Positions 1 through 4,763 of a stretch of DNA of 6,114 nucleotides are shown here, piece after piece; position 1 is the first letter of the stretch; each line of letters opens with the position of its first letter. Position numbers and translations under genes: made by a program. Below the pieces are notes generated by a model. The model saw only the letters and a list, made by a program, of their open reading frames with translations, was not told the DNA's origin and did no database searches. Origin of the DNA: UBA10908 sp964608965 (GTDB lineage: Bacteria > Bacillota > Clostridia > Peptostreptococcales > Anaerovoracaceae); assembly GCA_964608965.1 (NCBI GenBank), contig CAZSPZ010000037.1:1-6114 (forward strand), written 5' to 3'.

Positions 1-90
1 ACCCGTGAGAGACTATCACGTTGATAGGTCGGAGGTGTAAGTGCAGTAATGTATTCAGCTGACCGATACTAATAGGTCGAGCACTTGACC
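1..90 (+). rRNA. 23S ribosomal RNA, 3' end (partial)
   Basis: This is the last part of a 23S rRNA gene, whose 5' part lies outside the window. The stretch around 56-80, containing GCTGACCGATACTAATAGGT, is the highly conserved 3' terminal domain of bacterial 23S rRNA. The CACTTGACC at 82-90 would pair with the 5' end of the molecule in the terminal helix. The exact mature end is estimated within a few bases from that helix. It is followed by a 5S gene in the same orientation, as expected for an rrn operon. Confidence 0.96.
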
Positions 91-169
91 AATGGTTTTA
101 AGAACACATTTCTCTGCATTGTTCAGTTTTGAAGGTATATGCCACAAACATATATTTTCTTTATGAAAA
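91..169 (+). other. 23S-5S internal transcribed spacer
   Basis: This spacer of about 80 nt between 23S and 5S rRNA contains no tRNA gene. It holds the motif GTTCAGTTTTGAAGG (121-135), a type of sequence commonly seen downstream of 16S and 23S genes in Bacillota. A short potential hairpin follows (TATATG 136-141 with CATATA 149-154, 7-nt loop). The hairpin could take part in processing, but this is inference. Confidence 0.7.
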
Positions 170-286
170 TCCGGTAACTATAGCATTGAGGTTACACCTG
201 TTCCCATCTCGAACACAGTAGTTAAGCTCTTTAGCGCCGAAGATACTTGGTGGGAAGCTGCCCGGAAGAATAGGTCGTTGCCGGTT
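170..286 (+). rRNA. rrf: 5S ribosomal RNA
   Basis: This is a complete 5S rRNA gene of about 115-117 nt, the usual bacterial length. The terminal helix I is visible as CCGGTAAC (171-178) pairing with GTTGCCGG (277-284), including one G-U pair. Internal conserved blocks include CACCTGTTCCCATCTCGAACA from about 196, AGTTAAGCTC at 220-229, and GGTGGGAAGCTGCCCGG near 249-265. The ends are estimated from helix I to within about two bases. It is co-oriented with the preceding 23S and ends an rrn operon, because a terminator hairpin follows at once. Confidence 0.96.
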
Positions 287-288
287 TG

Positions 289-320
289 AAAACACACTTC
301 TTAGGAAGTGTGTTTTTATT
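289..320 (+). terminator. Intrinsic terminator of the rRNA operon
   Basis: A perfect stem, AACACACTTC (291-300) with GAAGTGTGTT (305-314), encloses a 4-nt TTAG loop. It can be extended by two A-T pairs and runs into a T-rich tail. It sits a few bases after the 5S 3' end, so it most likely ends rrn transcription and isolates the operon from the tmk gene run. Confidence 0.9.
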
Positions 321-331
321 TGCCTTCTGAC

Positions 332-361
332 ATTCAAGCTAATATTCAAGCTGATATTCAA
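332..361 (+). repeat. 12-bp tandem repeat, about 2.5 copies
   Basis: ATTCAAGCT occurs at 332-340 and again at 344-352, and ATTCAA at 356-361, giving an exact 12-bp period. It lies in the non-coding gap between the rRNA terminator and the first protein gene. An open frame through it exists on both strands (because 12 is a multiple of 3), but neither looks like a gene. Function is unknown. Confidence 0.75.
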
Positions 362-403
362 AGGGTGTCATTACAAGATTCAGTCGCAAGAAAGAATCAG
401 GTA

Positions 404-412
404 TGCTATACT
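404..412 (+). promoter_or_regulatory. Possible extended -10 promoter for the tmk gene run
   Basis: TGCTATACT (404-412) matches an extended -10 element (TGn followed by TATAAT with one mismatch). At the expected distance upstream (about 383-389) there is no good -35 match, which extended -10 promoters can tolerate. The predicted transcription start falls near 419, the proposed ATG of the first gene, so the mRNA would be leaderless or translated from a later start. It is the best candidate between the rRNA terminator and tmk, but weakly supported. Confidence 0.35.
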
Positions 413-418
413 GTTTGC

Positions 419-634
419 ATGATATATACGATATCCAAATACATTTTTATGATTCTTTTATGCATTCCGATTTTGGGGCTTGGCGCATTTCTTTTTGACA
501 AGCTTCTTATTGAAGTGCTTGATATTCAGAAAGACAAAAGATCCAAAAGAGAAGAACGGCTGGCCGAAAGGCGAAGAAAAGAACTGTTTGACCAGGAATA
601 CAACAGACGGCACAACGGAGGCTATTACCATTGA
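419..634 (+). CDS. Small single-pass membrane protein of unknown function, upstream of tmk
   Basis: I do not recognise this family. From the ATG at 419 it is 71 aa: a hydrophobic segment at about residues 5-26 (IFMILLCIPILGLGAF region), then a strongly charged Lys/Arg/Glu-rich tail (about 38-64) that may be helical, ending GGYYH. The positive tail suggests the C-terminus is cytoplasmic. The frame stays open back to an ATG at 308, but that start lies inside the rRNA terminator hairpin and its first residues come from the tandem repeat, so it is rejected. No clear Shine-Dalgarno precedes 419; an alternative ATG at 449 would give 61 aa and also lacks one. Its stop codon TGA (632-634) overlaps the TTG start of tmk, implying translational coupling. 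That coupling and the compositional pattern are the main reasons to call it a real gene. Confidence 0.6.
   Translation: MIYTISKYIFMILLCIPILGLGAFLFDKLLIEVLDIQKDKRSKREERLAERRRKELFDQEYNRRHNGGYYH
615..633 (+). promoter_or_regulatory. Ribosome binding site and TTG start of tmk
   Basis: ACGGAGG at 615-621 lies 9 nt before the TTG at 631-633. The first residues (MRRGLFITFEG) place the P-loop at the family-typical distance from the N-terminus, so TTG is the right start even though it overlaps the upstream TGA in a TTGA arrangement. Confidence 0.8.
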
Positions 635-1266
635 GAAGAGGTTTATTCATCACATTTGAAGGCTCGGACGGCAGCGGAAAAACGACGCAAATCAATCTGC
701 TTTCCGCTTACTGTAAAGAATCTGGCCACCAGGTGGTCATCACAAGGGAACCTGGCGGAACCCCGATAGCGGAGAGTATCAGAGCCATCATATTAGATCC
801 AAAGAATAAAGAGCTTACTCCTGTCACAGAGGCTCTTTTGTATGCAGCCTCCAGAGCGCAGCATGTTGCCGAAGTGATAAAACCCGCTCTGGAAGAAGGC
901 AAGATTGTTCTTTGCGACCGTTTTATGGACTCTTCCATCGCTTATCAGGGATACGGACGGAAATTGGGTGATGATGTCCGCATTGTCAACGAATTTGCCG
1001 TGCAAGGGCTGTCGCCTGATCTTACATTTTTTGTGGATGTCGAACCATCCGAAGGCTTGGCCAGGATAGAAAAAAACGGCAATTTCGACCGGATTGAGAA
1101 AGAAAAACTGGCATTTCATGAAATGGTATATAGTGGGTATAAGGCTTTGGCAAAGCAAAATCCGCAGCGTTACATAACGGTTGACGGTTCAGCGTCTGTA
1201 GAAGTTTTGGCGGCCCAAATTAAAACGCTCTTTGATCAATGGCTTATCGCTGCGGATTATCGTTGA
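631..1266 (+). CDS. tmk: Thymidylate kinase (dTMP kinase)
   Basis: The enzyme phosphorylates dTMP to dTDP with ATP, an essential cytoplasmic step of dTTP supply for DNA replication. The 211-aa length is typical. The P-loop is at residues 11-19 (GSDGSGKTT, Lys17). The TREPGGT motif at 38-44 and the DRF motif at 96-98 are hallmark substrate-binding elements. The C-terminal LID region (about 145-170) contains Arg145 and the FDRIEKE and SGY blocks. An arginine in the LID with none in the P-loop fits the bacterial type II class. It starts with TTG, overlaps the stop of the upstream small membrane protein gene, and is followed 12 nt later by holB, a tmk-holB pairing widespread in Bacillota. No key residue appears to be missing. 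In B. subtilis yaaQ and yaaR lie between tmk and holB; they are absent here. Confidence 0.97.
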   Translation: MRRGLFITFEGSDGSGKTTQINLLSAYCKESGHQVVITREPGGTPIAESIRAIILDPKNKELTPVTEALLYAASRAQHVAEVIKPALEEGKIVLCDRFMDSSIAYQGYGRKLGDDVRIVNEFAVQGLSPDLTFFVDVEPSEGLARIEKNGNFDRIEKEKLAFHEMVYSGYKALAKQNPQRYITVDGSASVEVLAAQIKTLFDQWLIAADYR

Positions 1267-1278
1267 TCGGAGAGTGAA

Positions 1279-2139
1279 ATGTCGTTAGCCTCCATCAGCA
1301 AAAATAAAGAGATTATAAAGCAACTGCAAGCTACTATCGGTAGCCGGCGCATCTCTCACGCTTATCTTTTTGTCGGAGAAGCAAACAGCAGACTTCAATT
1401 GGGTATGGAATTTGCTAAAGCGATTCTATGCAACCAATCAGAAGATGATGCCTGCGATCAATGTGTCATATGTAGGAAAATCGACCACGGTAACCACGAA
1501 GATCTTTGCCTTATTCAAAAGGACGAGAATAGTGTCAAAGTTGCTGCAGTGGAAAAAATGATCGGAGCGCTTTCGTACAAAGCAATCGGATCCAGAACTA
1601 TAGTAATAATAGACGATGCGCATACAATGACTATACAAGCGCAGAATAAACTTCTTAAAACATTGGAAGAACCTTCCGGCAGTGCTGTTTTGATACTTTT
1701 GTCGGAAAGAAAAGATGCTTTGGCTGATACGGTGCTTTCCAGATGCGTCACCTATCACCTGCAAGAGAGCGAATATCAAGAGGATGCTGAATTAACGATG
1801 CTCGCCCGACAATATCTGGATTTATGTGCGACAGATTCTGCGTTCTATAAAAAAAGAGACTTGCTGGAAGGCATCTTCGCTGATAAAGGCAGCTGCCTTG
1901 AGTTTTTGGATGTGTTGGAGGAAAGACTTCGGGAAGTCCTTCTGTACAACACCAGGTGTAAAGAACTTTTTTCTGACGCAGAGGCGATGACATTTGCACA
2001 GACGATGCAGTCTTTGGGAATGACTTGGACCAGACATGCAATTGCAATGACAGAAGATTGCCGCAAGGCGATTAAACAAGGATACAATGTAGGATATATG
2101 CTGAAGCAGATGTGCCTTCGCATGAAAAGCGAAGCTTAA
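1279..2139 (+). CDS. holB: DNA polymerase III subunit delta' (clamp loader)
   Basis: Delta' is the stator subunit of the clamp loader that places the beta sliding clamp on DNA. The 286-aa protein carries the AAA+ N-terminal signature SHAYLFVGE (26-34). A zinc module follows, with Cys51, Cys59, Cys62 and Cys65, almost the same spacing as the E. coli subunit. Then come a Walker B-like IVIIDDAH (108-115), the NKLLKTLEEP block (123-132) and the SRC motif (154-156), which supplies the arginine finger. The normal P-loop (GxxGxGKT) is replaced by GEANSRLQ at 33-40, lacking the lysine, so it probably cannot bind ATP productively. This is known for delta' of some bacteria. The C-terminal half is divergent. 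The ATG at 1279 has GGAG (1269-1272) 6 nt upstream. It sits in a tight run after tmk and 13 nt before ricT. Confidence 0.95.
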   Translation: MSLASISKNKEIIKQLQATIGSRRISHAYLFVGEANSRLQLGMEFAKAILCNQSEDDACDQCVICRKIDHGNHEDLCLIQKDENSVKVAAVEKMIGALSYKAIGSRTIVIIDDAHTMTIQAQNKLLKTLEEPSGSAVLILLSERKDALADTVLSRCVTYHLQESEYQEDAELTMLARQYLDLCATDSAFYKKRDLLEGIFADKGSCLEFLDVLEERLREVLLYNTRCKELFSDAEAMTFAQTMQSLGMTWTRHAIAMTEDCRKAIKQGYNVGYMLKQMCLRMKSEA

Positions 2140-2152
2140 CGGAGGAATAGAT

Positions 2153-3148
2153 ATGGCAAGAGTAGCAGGAATACGATTCAAGGCAGCGGGGAAGATTTAC
2201 TATTTTGACCCTGCAGATTTAAACGTTGTTGCCGGAGATCACGTAATAGTAGAAACTTCCAGAGGGATTGAGTTCGGAACGTTGGCTTACGACATAAAAG
2301 AAGTTGCCGAAAGTGAAATCGTCGCTCCCTTAAAGACAATACTTCGACTTGCCGACGAAAATGATGTGGCGCGATACGAAGAAAATCAAAAGAAGAGAGA
2401 GGGCGCCATTACACTGTGCCAGGATAAAGTAGATAAGCACGGTTTAGATATGAAACTCGTAGATGTGGAATACACTTTCGATAATTCAAAGGTCATCTTC
2501 TACTTTACAGCGGACGGACGAGTCGACTTTCGCGAGTTGGTCAAGGATTTGGCCGGAATATTTAAAATGCGTATAGAGCTCCGTCAGATAGGTGTCAGGG
2601 ATGAGACAAAAATGATGGGAGGCATCGGCTCTTGCGGGCGAGCGCTTTGTTGCTACTCATGGCTTCCGGATTTTGAGCCTGTTTCAATAAAAATGGCGAA
2701 AACGCAGAATCTCTCGCTCAACCCCATTAAGATATCGGGGATATGCGGTAGGCTTATGTGTTGCCTTCAATTCGAGAATGCTGTTTATACAGAACTTAAA
2801 AAGGGCATGCCTGAGCAAGGCGAGCGCGTTAAAACCCGCGATGGGCAAGCAGTCGTGTTTGACGTGAATATATTGGAGAATAAGATTAAGACGCGTATTG
2901 TCTTAGAAGAAAAAACCGATGTCAAACCGGAAAAACTTTCCACTGAATATTATATTTACGCTAAAGAGGAAATACAGCGAAACGAACGTCGGGCAGCTCC
3001 GGAAAAGGATAAGGAAAGACCGAAAAACAAAAAAAGAGAGCAAGGAAAGGGTGACGGCAAGCCTGCCCGTTCTTTCACGGATCCGGCGATCGCCTTCCTT
3101 TCGGAAGAAGAATTGTTGAAGCAAGCGGAGCTTTTATCGGAGGAGTAA
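2153..3148 (+). CDS. ricT: PSP1-domain protein RicT (YaaT)
   Basis: RicT is a PSP1-family protein. In B. subtilis it forms the RicA-RicF-RicT complex, which carries [4Fe-4S] clusters, works with RNase Y in mRNA maturation, and influences sporulation, competence and biofilm formation. The 331-aa product starts MARVAGIRFKAAGKIYYFDP, typical of YaaT. The core contains GGIGSCGRALCCYSWLPDF (156-174) and SGICGRLMCCLQFE (195-208). Together these give six cysteines (161, 166, 167, 198, 203, 204), the expected cluster-binding set. The C-terminal tail from about 275 to 307 is Lys/Arg/Glu-rich and likely disordered, followed by a short acidic helix. The ATG has GGAGGA at 2141-2146, 6 nt upstream. The next gene begins only 3 nt after the stop. 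The ricA and ricF partner genes are not in this window, which is usual because they lie elsewhere in B. subtilis. Confidence 0.95.
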   Translation: MARVAGIRFKAAGKIYYFDPADLNVVAGDHVIVETSRGIEFGTLAYDIKEVAESEIVAPLKTILRLADENDVARYEENQKKREGAITLCQDKVDKHGLDMKLVDVEYTFDNSKVIFYFTADGRVDFRELVKDLAGIFKMRIELRQIGVRDETKMMGGIGSCGRALCCYSWLPDFEPVSIKMAKTQNLSLNPIKISGICGRLMCCLQFENAVYTELKKGMPEQGERVKTRDGQAVVFDVNILENKIKTRIVLEEKTDVKPEKLSTEYYIYAKEEIQRNERRAAPEKDKERPKNKKREQGKGDGKPARSFTDPAIAFLSEEELLKQAELLSEE

Positions 3149-3154
3149 TCTTTG
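3138..3154 (+). promoter_or_regulatory. Ribosome binding site and TTG start of the methyltransferase gene
   Basis: The CGGAGGAG sequence at about 3138-3145 lies inside the last codons of ricT, 6 nt before the TTG at 3152-3154. No in-frame ATG is available upstream of the conserved N-terminal region, so TTG is the most likely start. The arrangement suggests translational coupling to ricT. Confidence 0.75.
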
Positions 3155-3880
3155 CAAGAGAGAATAGATGACATCGGCTTTGGCGGGTATAAGCTTTTGC
3201 AAAATCCCAGGCACTTCTGCTATGGAATAGATGCTGTACTCTTAGCCGACTTTGCAAAAGCCTCCAGGGAAGATACCATCGCAGATCTTGGAACGGGTAC
3301 CGGGGTTATTCCCTTGATTCTCCACCACAAGAGTTGTGCGCAGCATATTGTCGGCGTTGAAAAGCAAGAGGCTTCATACAATTTGGCTGTCAGAAACGCC
3401 GAAATGAACGACCTTTCTGATATACTCCACTTTTTTTACATGGATGTCTTAGACATAAAAAACCATTTTAAGCCCGGAGAGTTTTCACTTGTTGTGACAA
3501 ATCCGCCTTACACGGAGAAAGGGGCCGGTCCACAGAGCCCATCCGATGAAAAAAAGGTTGCGCGGCACGAAACCACTGCGGAACTTGATGATTTTATAGA
3601 AGCTGCTCGCTATTTGCTTGGCCCTATGGGCAGCTTTTGTATCGTTCACAGGCCTTCCCGGCTTGTAGACCTCCTTTTTAGCTGCAGGCTTCATGGCTTA
3701 GAACCTAAACGCTTGCGTTTTGTTTCTCCTAAAGAAGGAGAGCCGCCCAATATCTTGCTCCTCCAATGTGTTAAAGACGGAGGCAAAGAACTGTCTGTTG
3801 AGCCGATACTTTACGTCCGGGACACAGAAGGGCGATACAGCCCCGAAATAGATTTCATTTATGAAAGAAGCGAAAAATAA
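3152..3880 (+). CDS. Class I SAM-dependent methyltransferase, TrmN6/YabB family (tRNA1(Val) adenine-N6 type)
   Basis: This is probably the tRNA adenine-N6 methyltransferase related to E. coli TrmN6 (YfiC) and B. subtilis YabB; the exact tRNA substrate is inferred from the family. The 242-aa product begins with the typical region containing YKLLQNPRHFCYGIDAVLLADF (13-34). The SAM-binding motif I is DLGTGTGV at 45-52 and the acidic residue after strand 2 is Glu70 (VGVE). The NPPY motif at 117-120 marks methylation of an exocyclic amino nitrogen. A family-type loop with SPSDEKKVARHE follows at 129-140. Length is normal for the family. It is the last gene of the run and ends at a hairpin terminator that overlaps its stop codon. 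In B. subtilis yabB is followed by yazA and yabC (rsmI), which are missing here; a minus-strand abrB follows instead. Confidence 0.88.
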   Translation: MQERIDDIGFGGYKLLQNPRHFCYGIDAVLLADFAKASREDTIADLGTGTGVIPLILHHKSCAQHIVGVEKQEASYNLAVRNAEMNDLSDILHFFYMDVLDIKNHFKPGEFSLVVTNPPYTEKGAGPQSPSDEKKVARHETTAELDDFIEAARYLLGPMGSFCIVHRPSRLVDLLFSCRLHGLEPKRLRFVSPKEGEPPNILLLQCVKDGGKELSVEPILYVRDTEGRYSPEIDFIYERSEK

Positions 3881-3905
3881 AAGCGACGGATAAACCGTCG
3901 CTTTT
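3879..3905. terminator. Bidirectional intrinsic terminator between the tmk run and abrB
   Basis: AAGCGACGG (3881-3889) pairs with CCGTCGCTT (3895-3903) around a 5-nt ATAAA loop, extended by two A-T pairs on the outside. The T-run after it serves the plus-strand genes. The A-rich sequence before it (from 3873) gives a U-rich tail for the minus-strand abrB transcript. Its left arm starts within the methyltransferase stop codon. Confidence 0.88.
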
Positions 3906-3906
3906 G

Positions 3907-3920
3907 CTCATTTAAATGAG
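3907..3920. repeat. Perfect 14-bp palindrome next to the terminator
   Basis: CTCATTTAAATGAG is a perfect palindrome with no spacer, between the abrB stop and the bidirectional terminator. With no loop it would be a poor hairpin in RNA. It could be a protein site or chance. Confidence 0.5.
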
Positions 3921-3924
3921 TTGT

Positions 3925-4167
3925 TTATAAATCCTTAATTTCATCCAAGCATTTTCTGCAGATGTTCTTGCCTCGAACAGATACAATATTTGTTGCGTCG
4001 TTGCAGAATATGCAAGCAGGTTGATATTTGCGAAGTACTATGTCACTGCCTTCCACAAAAATTTCGATAGGATCCCCTATTTCCAGTTCGAATGTTCTGC
4101 GCAGTTCCATCGGTATCACGATTCTGCCTAATGTATCCAGTTTCCTTACGATTCCGGTGGCTTTCAT
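3925..4167 (-). CDS. abrB: AbrB-family transition-state regulator with C-terminal CxxC pairs
   Basis: This 80-aa DNA-binding protein has the AbrB/SpoVT swapped-hairpin N-terminal domain. Residues 1-24, including GIVRKLDTLGRIVIP and ELRR, closely resemble B. subtilis AbrB, and the four DNA-contact arginines (8, 15, 23, 24) are all present. AbrB represses post-exponential genes such as those for biofilm, sporulation onset and secondary metabolism, and often its own gene. The C-terminus differs from Bacillus AbrB: Cys52, Cys55, Cys70 and Cys73 (CxxC-x14-CxxC) resemble a small zinc ribbon, a layout I recall from clostridial homologues. A strong Shine-Dalgarno (AGGAGGT at 4176-4182 on the minus strand) lies 8 nt from the ATG. 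It has its own promoter at 4215-4242 and ends at the shared terminator. It may instead be a closely related SpoVT-type regulator, so the symbol is by family. Confidence 0.9.
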   Translation of the reverse strand: MKATGIVRKLDTLGRIVIPMELRRTFELEIGDPIEIFVEGSDIVLRKYQPACIFCNDATNIVSVRGKNICRKCLDEIKDL

Positions 4168-4207
4168 TTTTGCTGACCTCCTATAGGTTTGCTGAGAGTT
4201 TTGTGCT

Positions 4208-4243
4208 ATTGATTATTATAGCATTGCGGAAAAAATAATCAAT
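4208..4243. repeat. Perfect 10-bp inverted repeat spanning the abrB promoter (possible operator)
   Basis: ATTGATTATT (4208-4217) is the exact reverse complement of AATAATCAAT (4234-4243), separated by 16 bp. One arm covers the -35 box and the other covers part of the -10 and the likely transcription start of abrB. This geometry suits a repressor site, possibly AbrB itself since autorepression is known for B. subtilis AbrB, but the binder is inference. Confidence 0.6.
4215..4242 (-). promoter_or_regulatory. Sigma-A type promoter of abrB
   Basis: Read on the minus strand, TTGATT (4242-4237) is the -35 and TATAAT (4220-4215) the -10, with a 16-bp spacer. TGC directly before the -10 makes it an extended -10 promoter. 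The transcription start would be near 4208, giving a leader of about 40 nt. Confidence 0.8.
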
Positions 4244-4263
4244 CGTTTTGGAGTAATGCTAGT

Positions 4264-4590
4264 TTATTTTTTCCTGTTCTTTGCCAGCCCCGCTAAATTT
4301 GCCAACGCGTTTGTCAGATTCGTTATTGCGGCCAGTTTACTCTTGTTGCCCCTAAAGATACCCACGACGTCAGAAATGGATTCGGAAAAATTGGAAGCAA
4401 GTTCCATAGCATTTTCCGTGCCTGTTCTTGCTGCTGCGGTTATCGCTGCCGTGTCGTCCATAATCTTAGCCATTGCCTTAACTGAAGGGATTAAATTCCG
4501 TACAAAAACAATCAGTTGGTAAAGCAAGACAATTGCAAAGACAATCAGTATCATAAGCAATGCATCGATTAAAGAAATTGTGATAGTCAT
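4264..4590 (-). CDS. Small membrane-anchored helical protein, function unknown
   Basis: I do not recognise a named family. The 108-aa protein has one N-terminal transmembrane segment at about residues 7-30 (LIDALLMILIVFAIVLLYQLI). An Ala/Asn/Ser/Leu-rich region (about 35-100) follows that looks helical, possibly coiled-coil, and it ends in a basic KNRKK tail. The layout resembles DUF948-like (YtxG-type) small proteins, but that is only a similarity of architecture. The start is well supported: GGGAGGT (minus strand, 4603-4597) lies 6 nt before the ATG and a good promoter lies upstream at 4625-4653. An 88-aa frame on the opposite strand (4256-4522) is taken as its shadow. No terminator separates it from abrB on the same strand, so readthrough transcription into abrB is possible, although abrB has its own promoter. 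Confidence 0.8.
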   Translation of the reverse strand: MTITISLIDALLMILIVFAIVLLYQLIVFVRNLIPSVKAMAKIMDDTAAITAAARTGTENAMELASNFSESISDVVGIFRGNKSKLAAITNLTNALANLAGLAKNRKK

Positions 4591-4624
4591 GGCTATACCT
4601 CCCGAGTCTCTTTATACCTTTTTT

Positions 4625-4653
4625 ATTATCTACTATATTTGACATTTTGACAA
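4625..4653 (-). promoter_or_regulatory. Sigma-A type promoter of the 108-aa membrane protein gene
   Basis: On the minus strand, TTGTCA (4653-4648) and GATAAT (4630-4625) are separated by 17 bp, each one mismatch from consensus. The predicted start, near 4618, leaves a leader of about 30 nt containing the GGGAGGT ribosome binding site. Confidence 0.75.
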
Positions 4654-4688
4654 CTGAATTTTGCTTGAGCGAGTATGATATTTTGACA
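4638..4688 (+). repeat. Three TTTGACA direct repeats in the divergent intergenic region
   Basis: TTTGACA occurs at 4638-4644, 4646-4652 and 4682-4688. The first two are 8 bp apart; the third forms the -35 box of the murA promoter, and the second overlaps the -35 of the minus-strand promoter. An 8-bp inverted pair, CTGAATTT (4654-4661) and AAATTCAG (4698-4705), lies nearby. These may be operator elements or remnants of overlapping promoters. Confidence 0.45.
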
Positions 4689-4711
4689 AATACGCAGAAA
4701 TTCAGTATAAT
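4683..4711 (+). promoter_or_regulatory. Consensus sigma-A promoter of murA
   Basis: TTGACA (4683-4688) and TATAAT (4706-4711) match the consensus exactly with the optimal 17-bp spacer, and the sequence downstream is AT-rich. Transcription should start near 4718, giving a leader of about 43 nt. A perfect match suggests strong constitutive expression of murA. Confidence 0.92.
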
Positions 4712-4748
4712 AATTATTACATAAGCAGGGTCACTGAATGACTCAAAA

Positions 4749-4763
4749 CGGAGGCTTAATTTG
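4749..4763 (+). promoter_or_regulatory. Ribosome binding site and TTG start of murA
   Basis: CGGAGG (4749-4754) lies 6 nt before TTG at 4761-4763. The resulting N-terminus (MAKFIVEQSGPLRGEVEVSG) aligns with the normal beginning of MurA. The nearby ATG at 4738 is out of frame and has no ribosome binding site, so TTG is preferred. Confidence 0.85.

Noticed and set aside
161..361. 66-aa minus-strand open frame
   Set aside because: It runs antisense through the 5S rRNA gene and the terminator; the repetitive N-terminus comes from the tandem repeat.
308..418. N-terminal extension of the small membrane protein from the ATG at 308
   Set aside because: That ATG lies in the rRNA terminator hairpin, has no ribosome binding site, and the extension is built from the 12-bp tandem repeat and the putative promoter.
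4256..4522. 88-aa hydrophobic open frame on the plus strand
   Set aside because: It is antisense to the 108-aa membrane protein gene, which has the better promoter and ribosome binding site; the GGAG before this ATG is only about 3 nt away.
4718..4760. Riboswitch or T-box in the murA leader
   Set aside because: The leader is only about 43 nt, with at most a 4-bp hairpin and no terminator structure.
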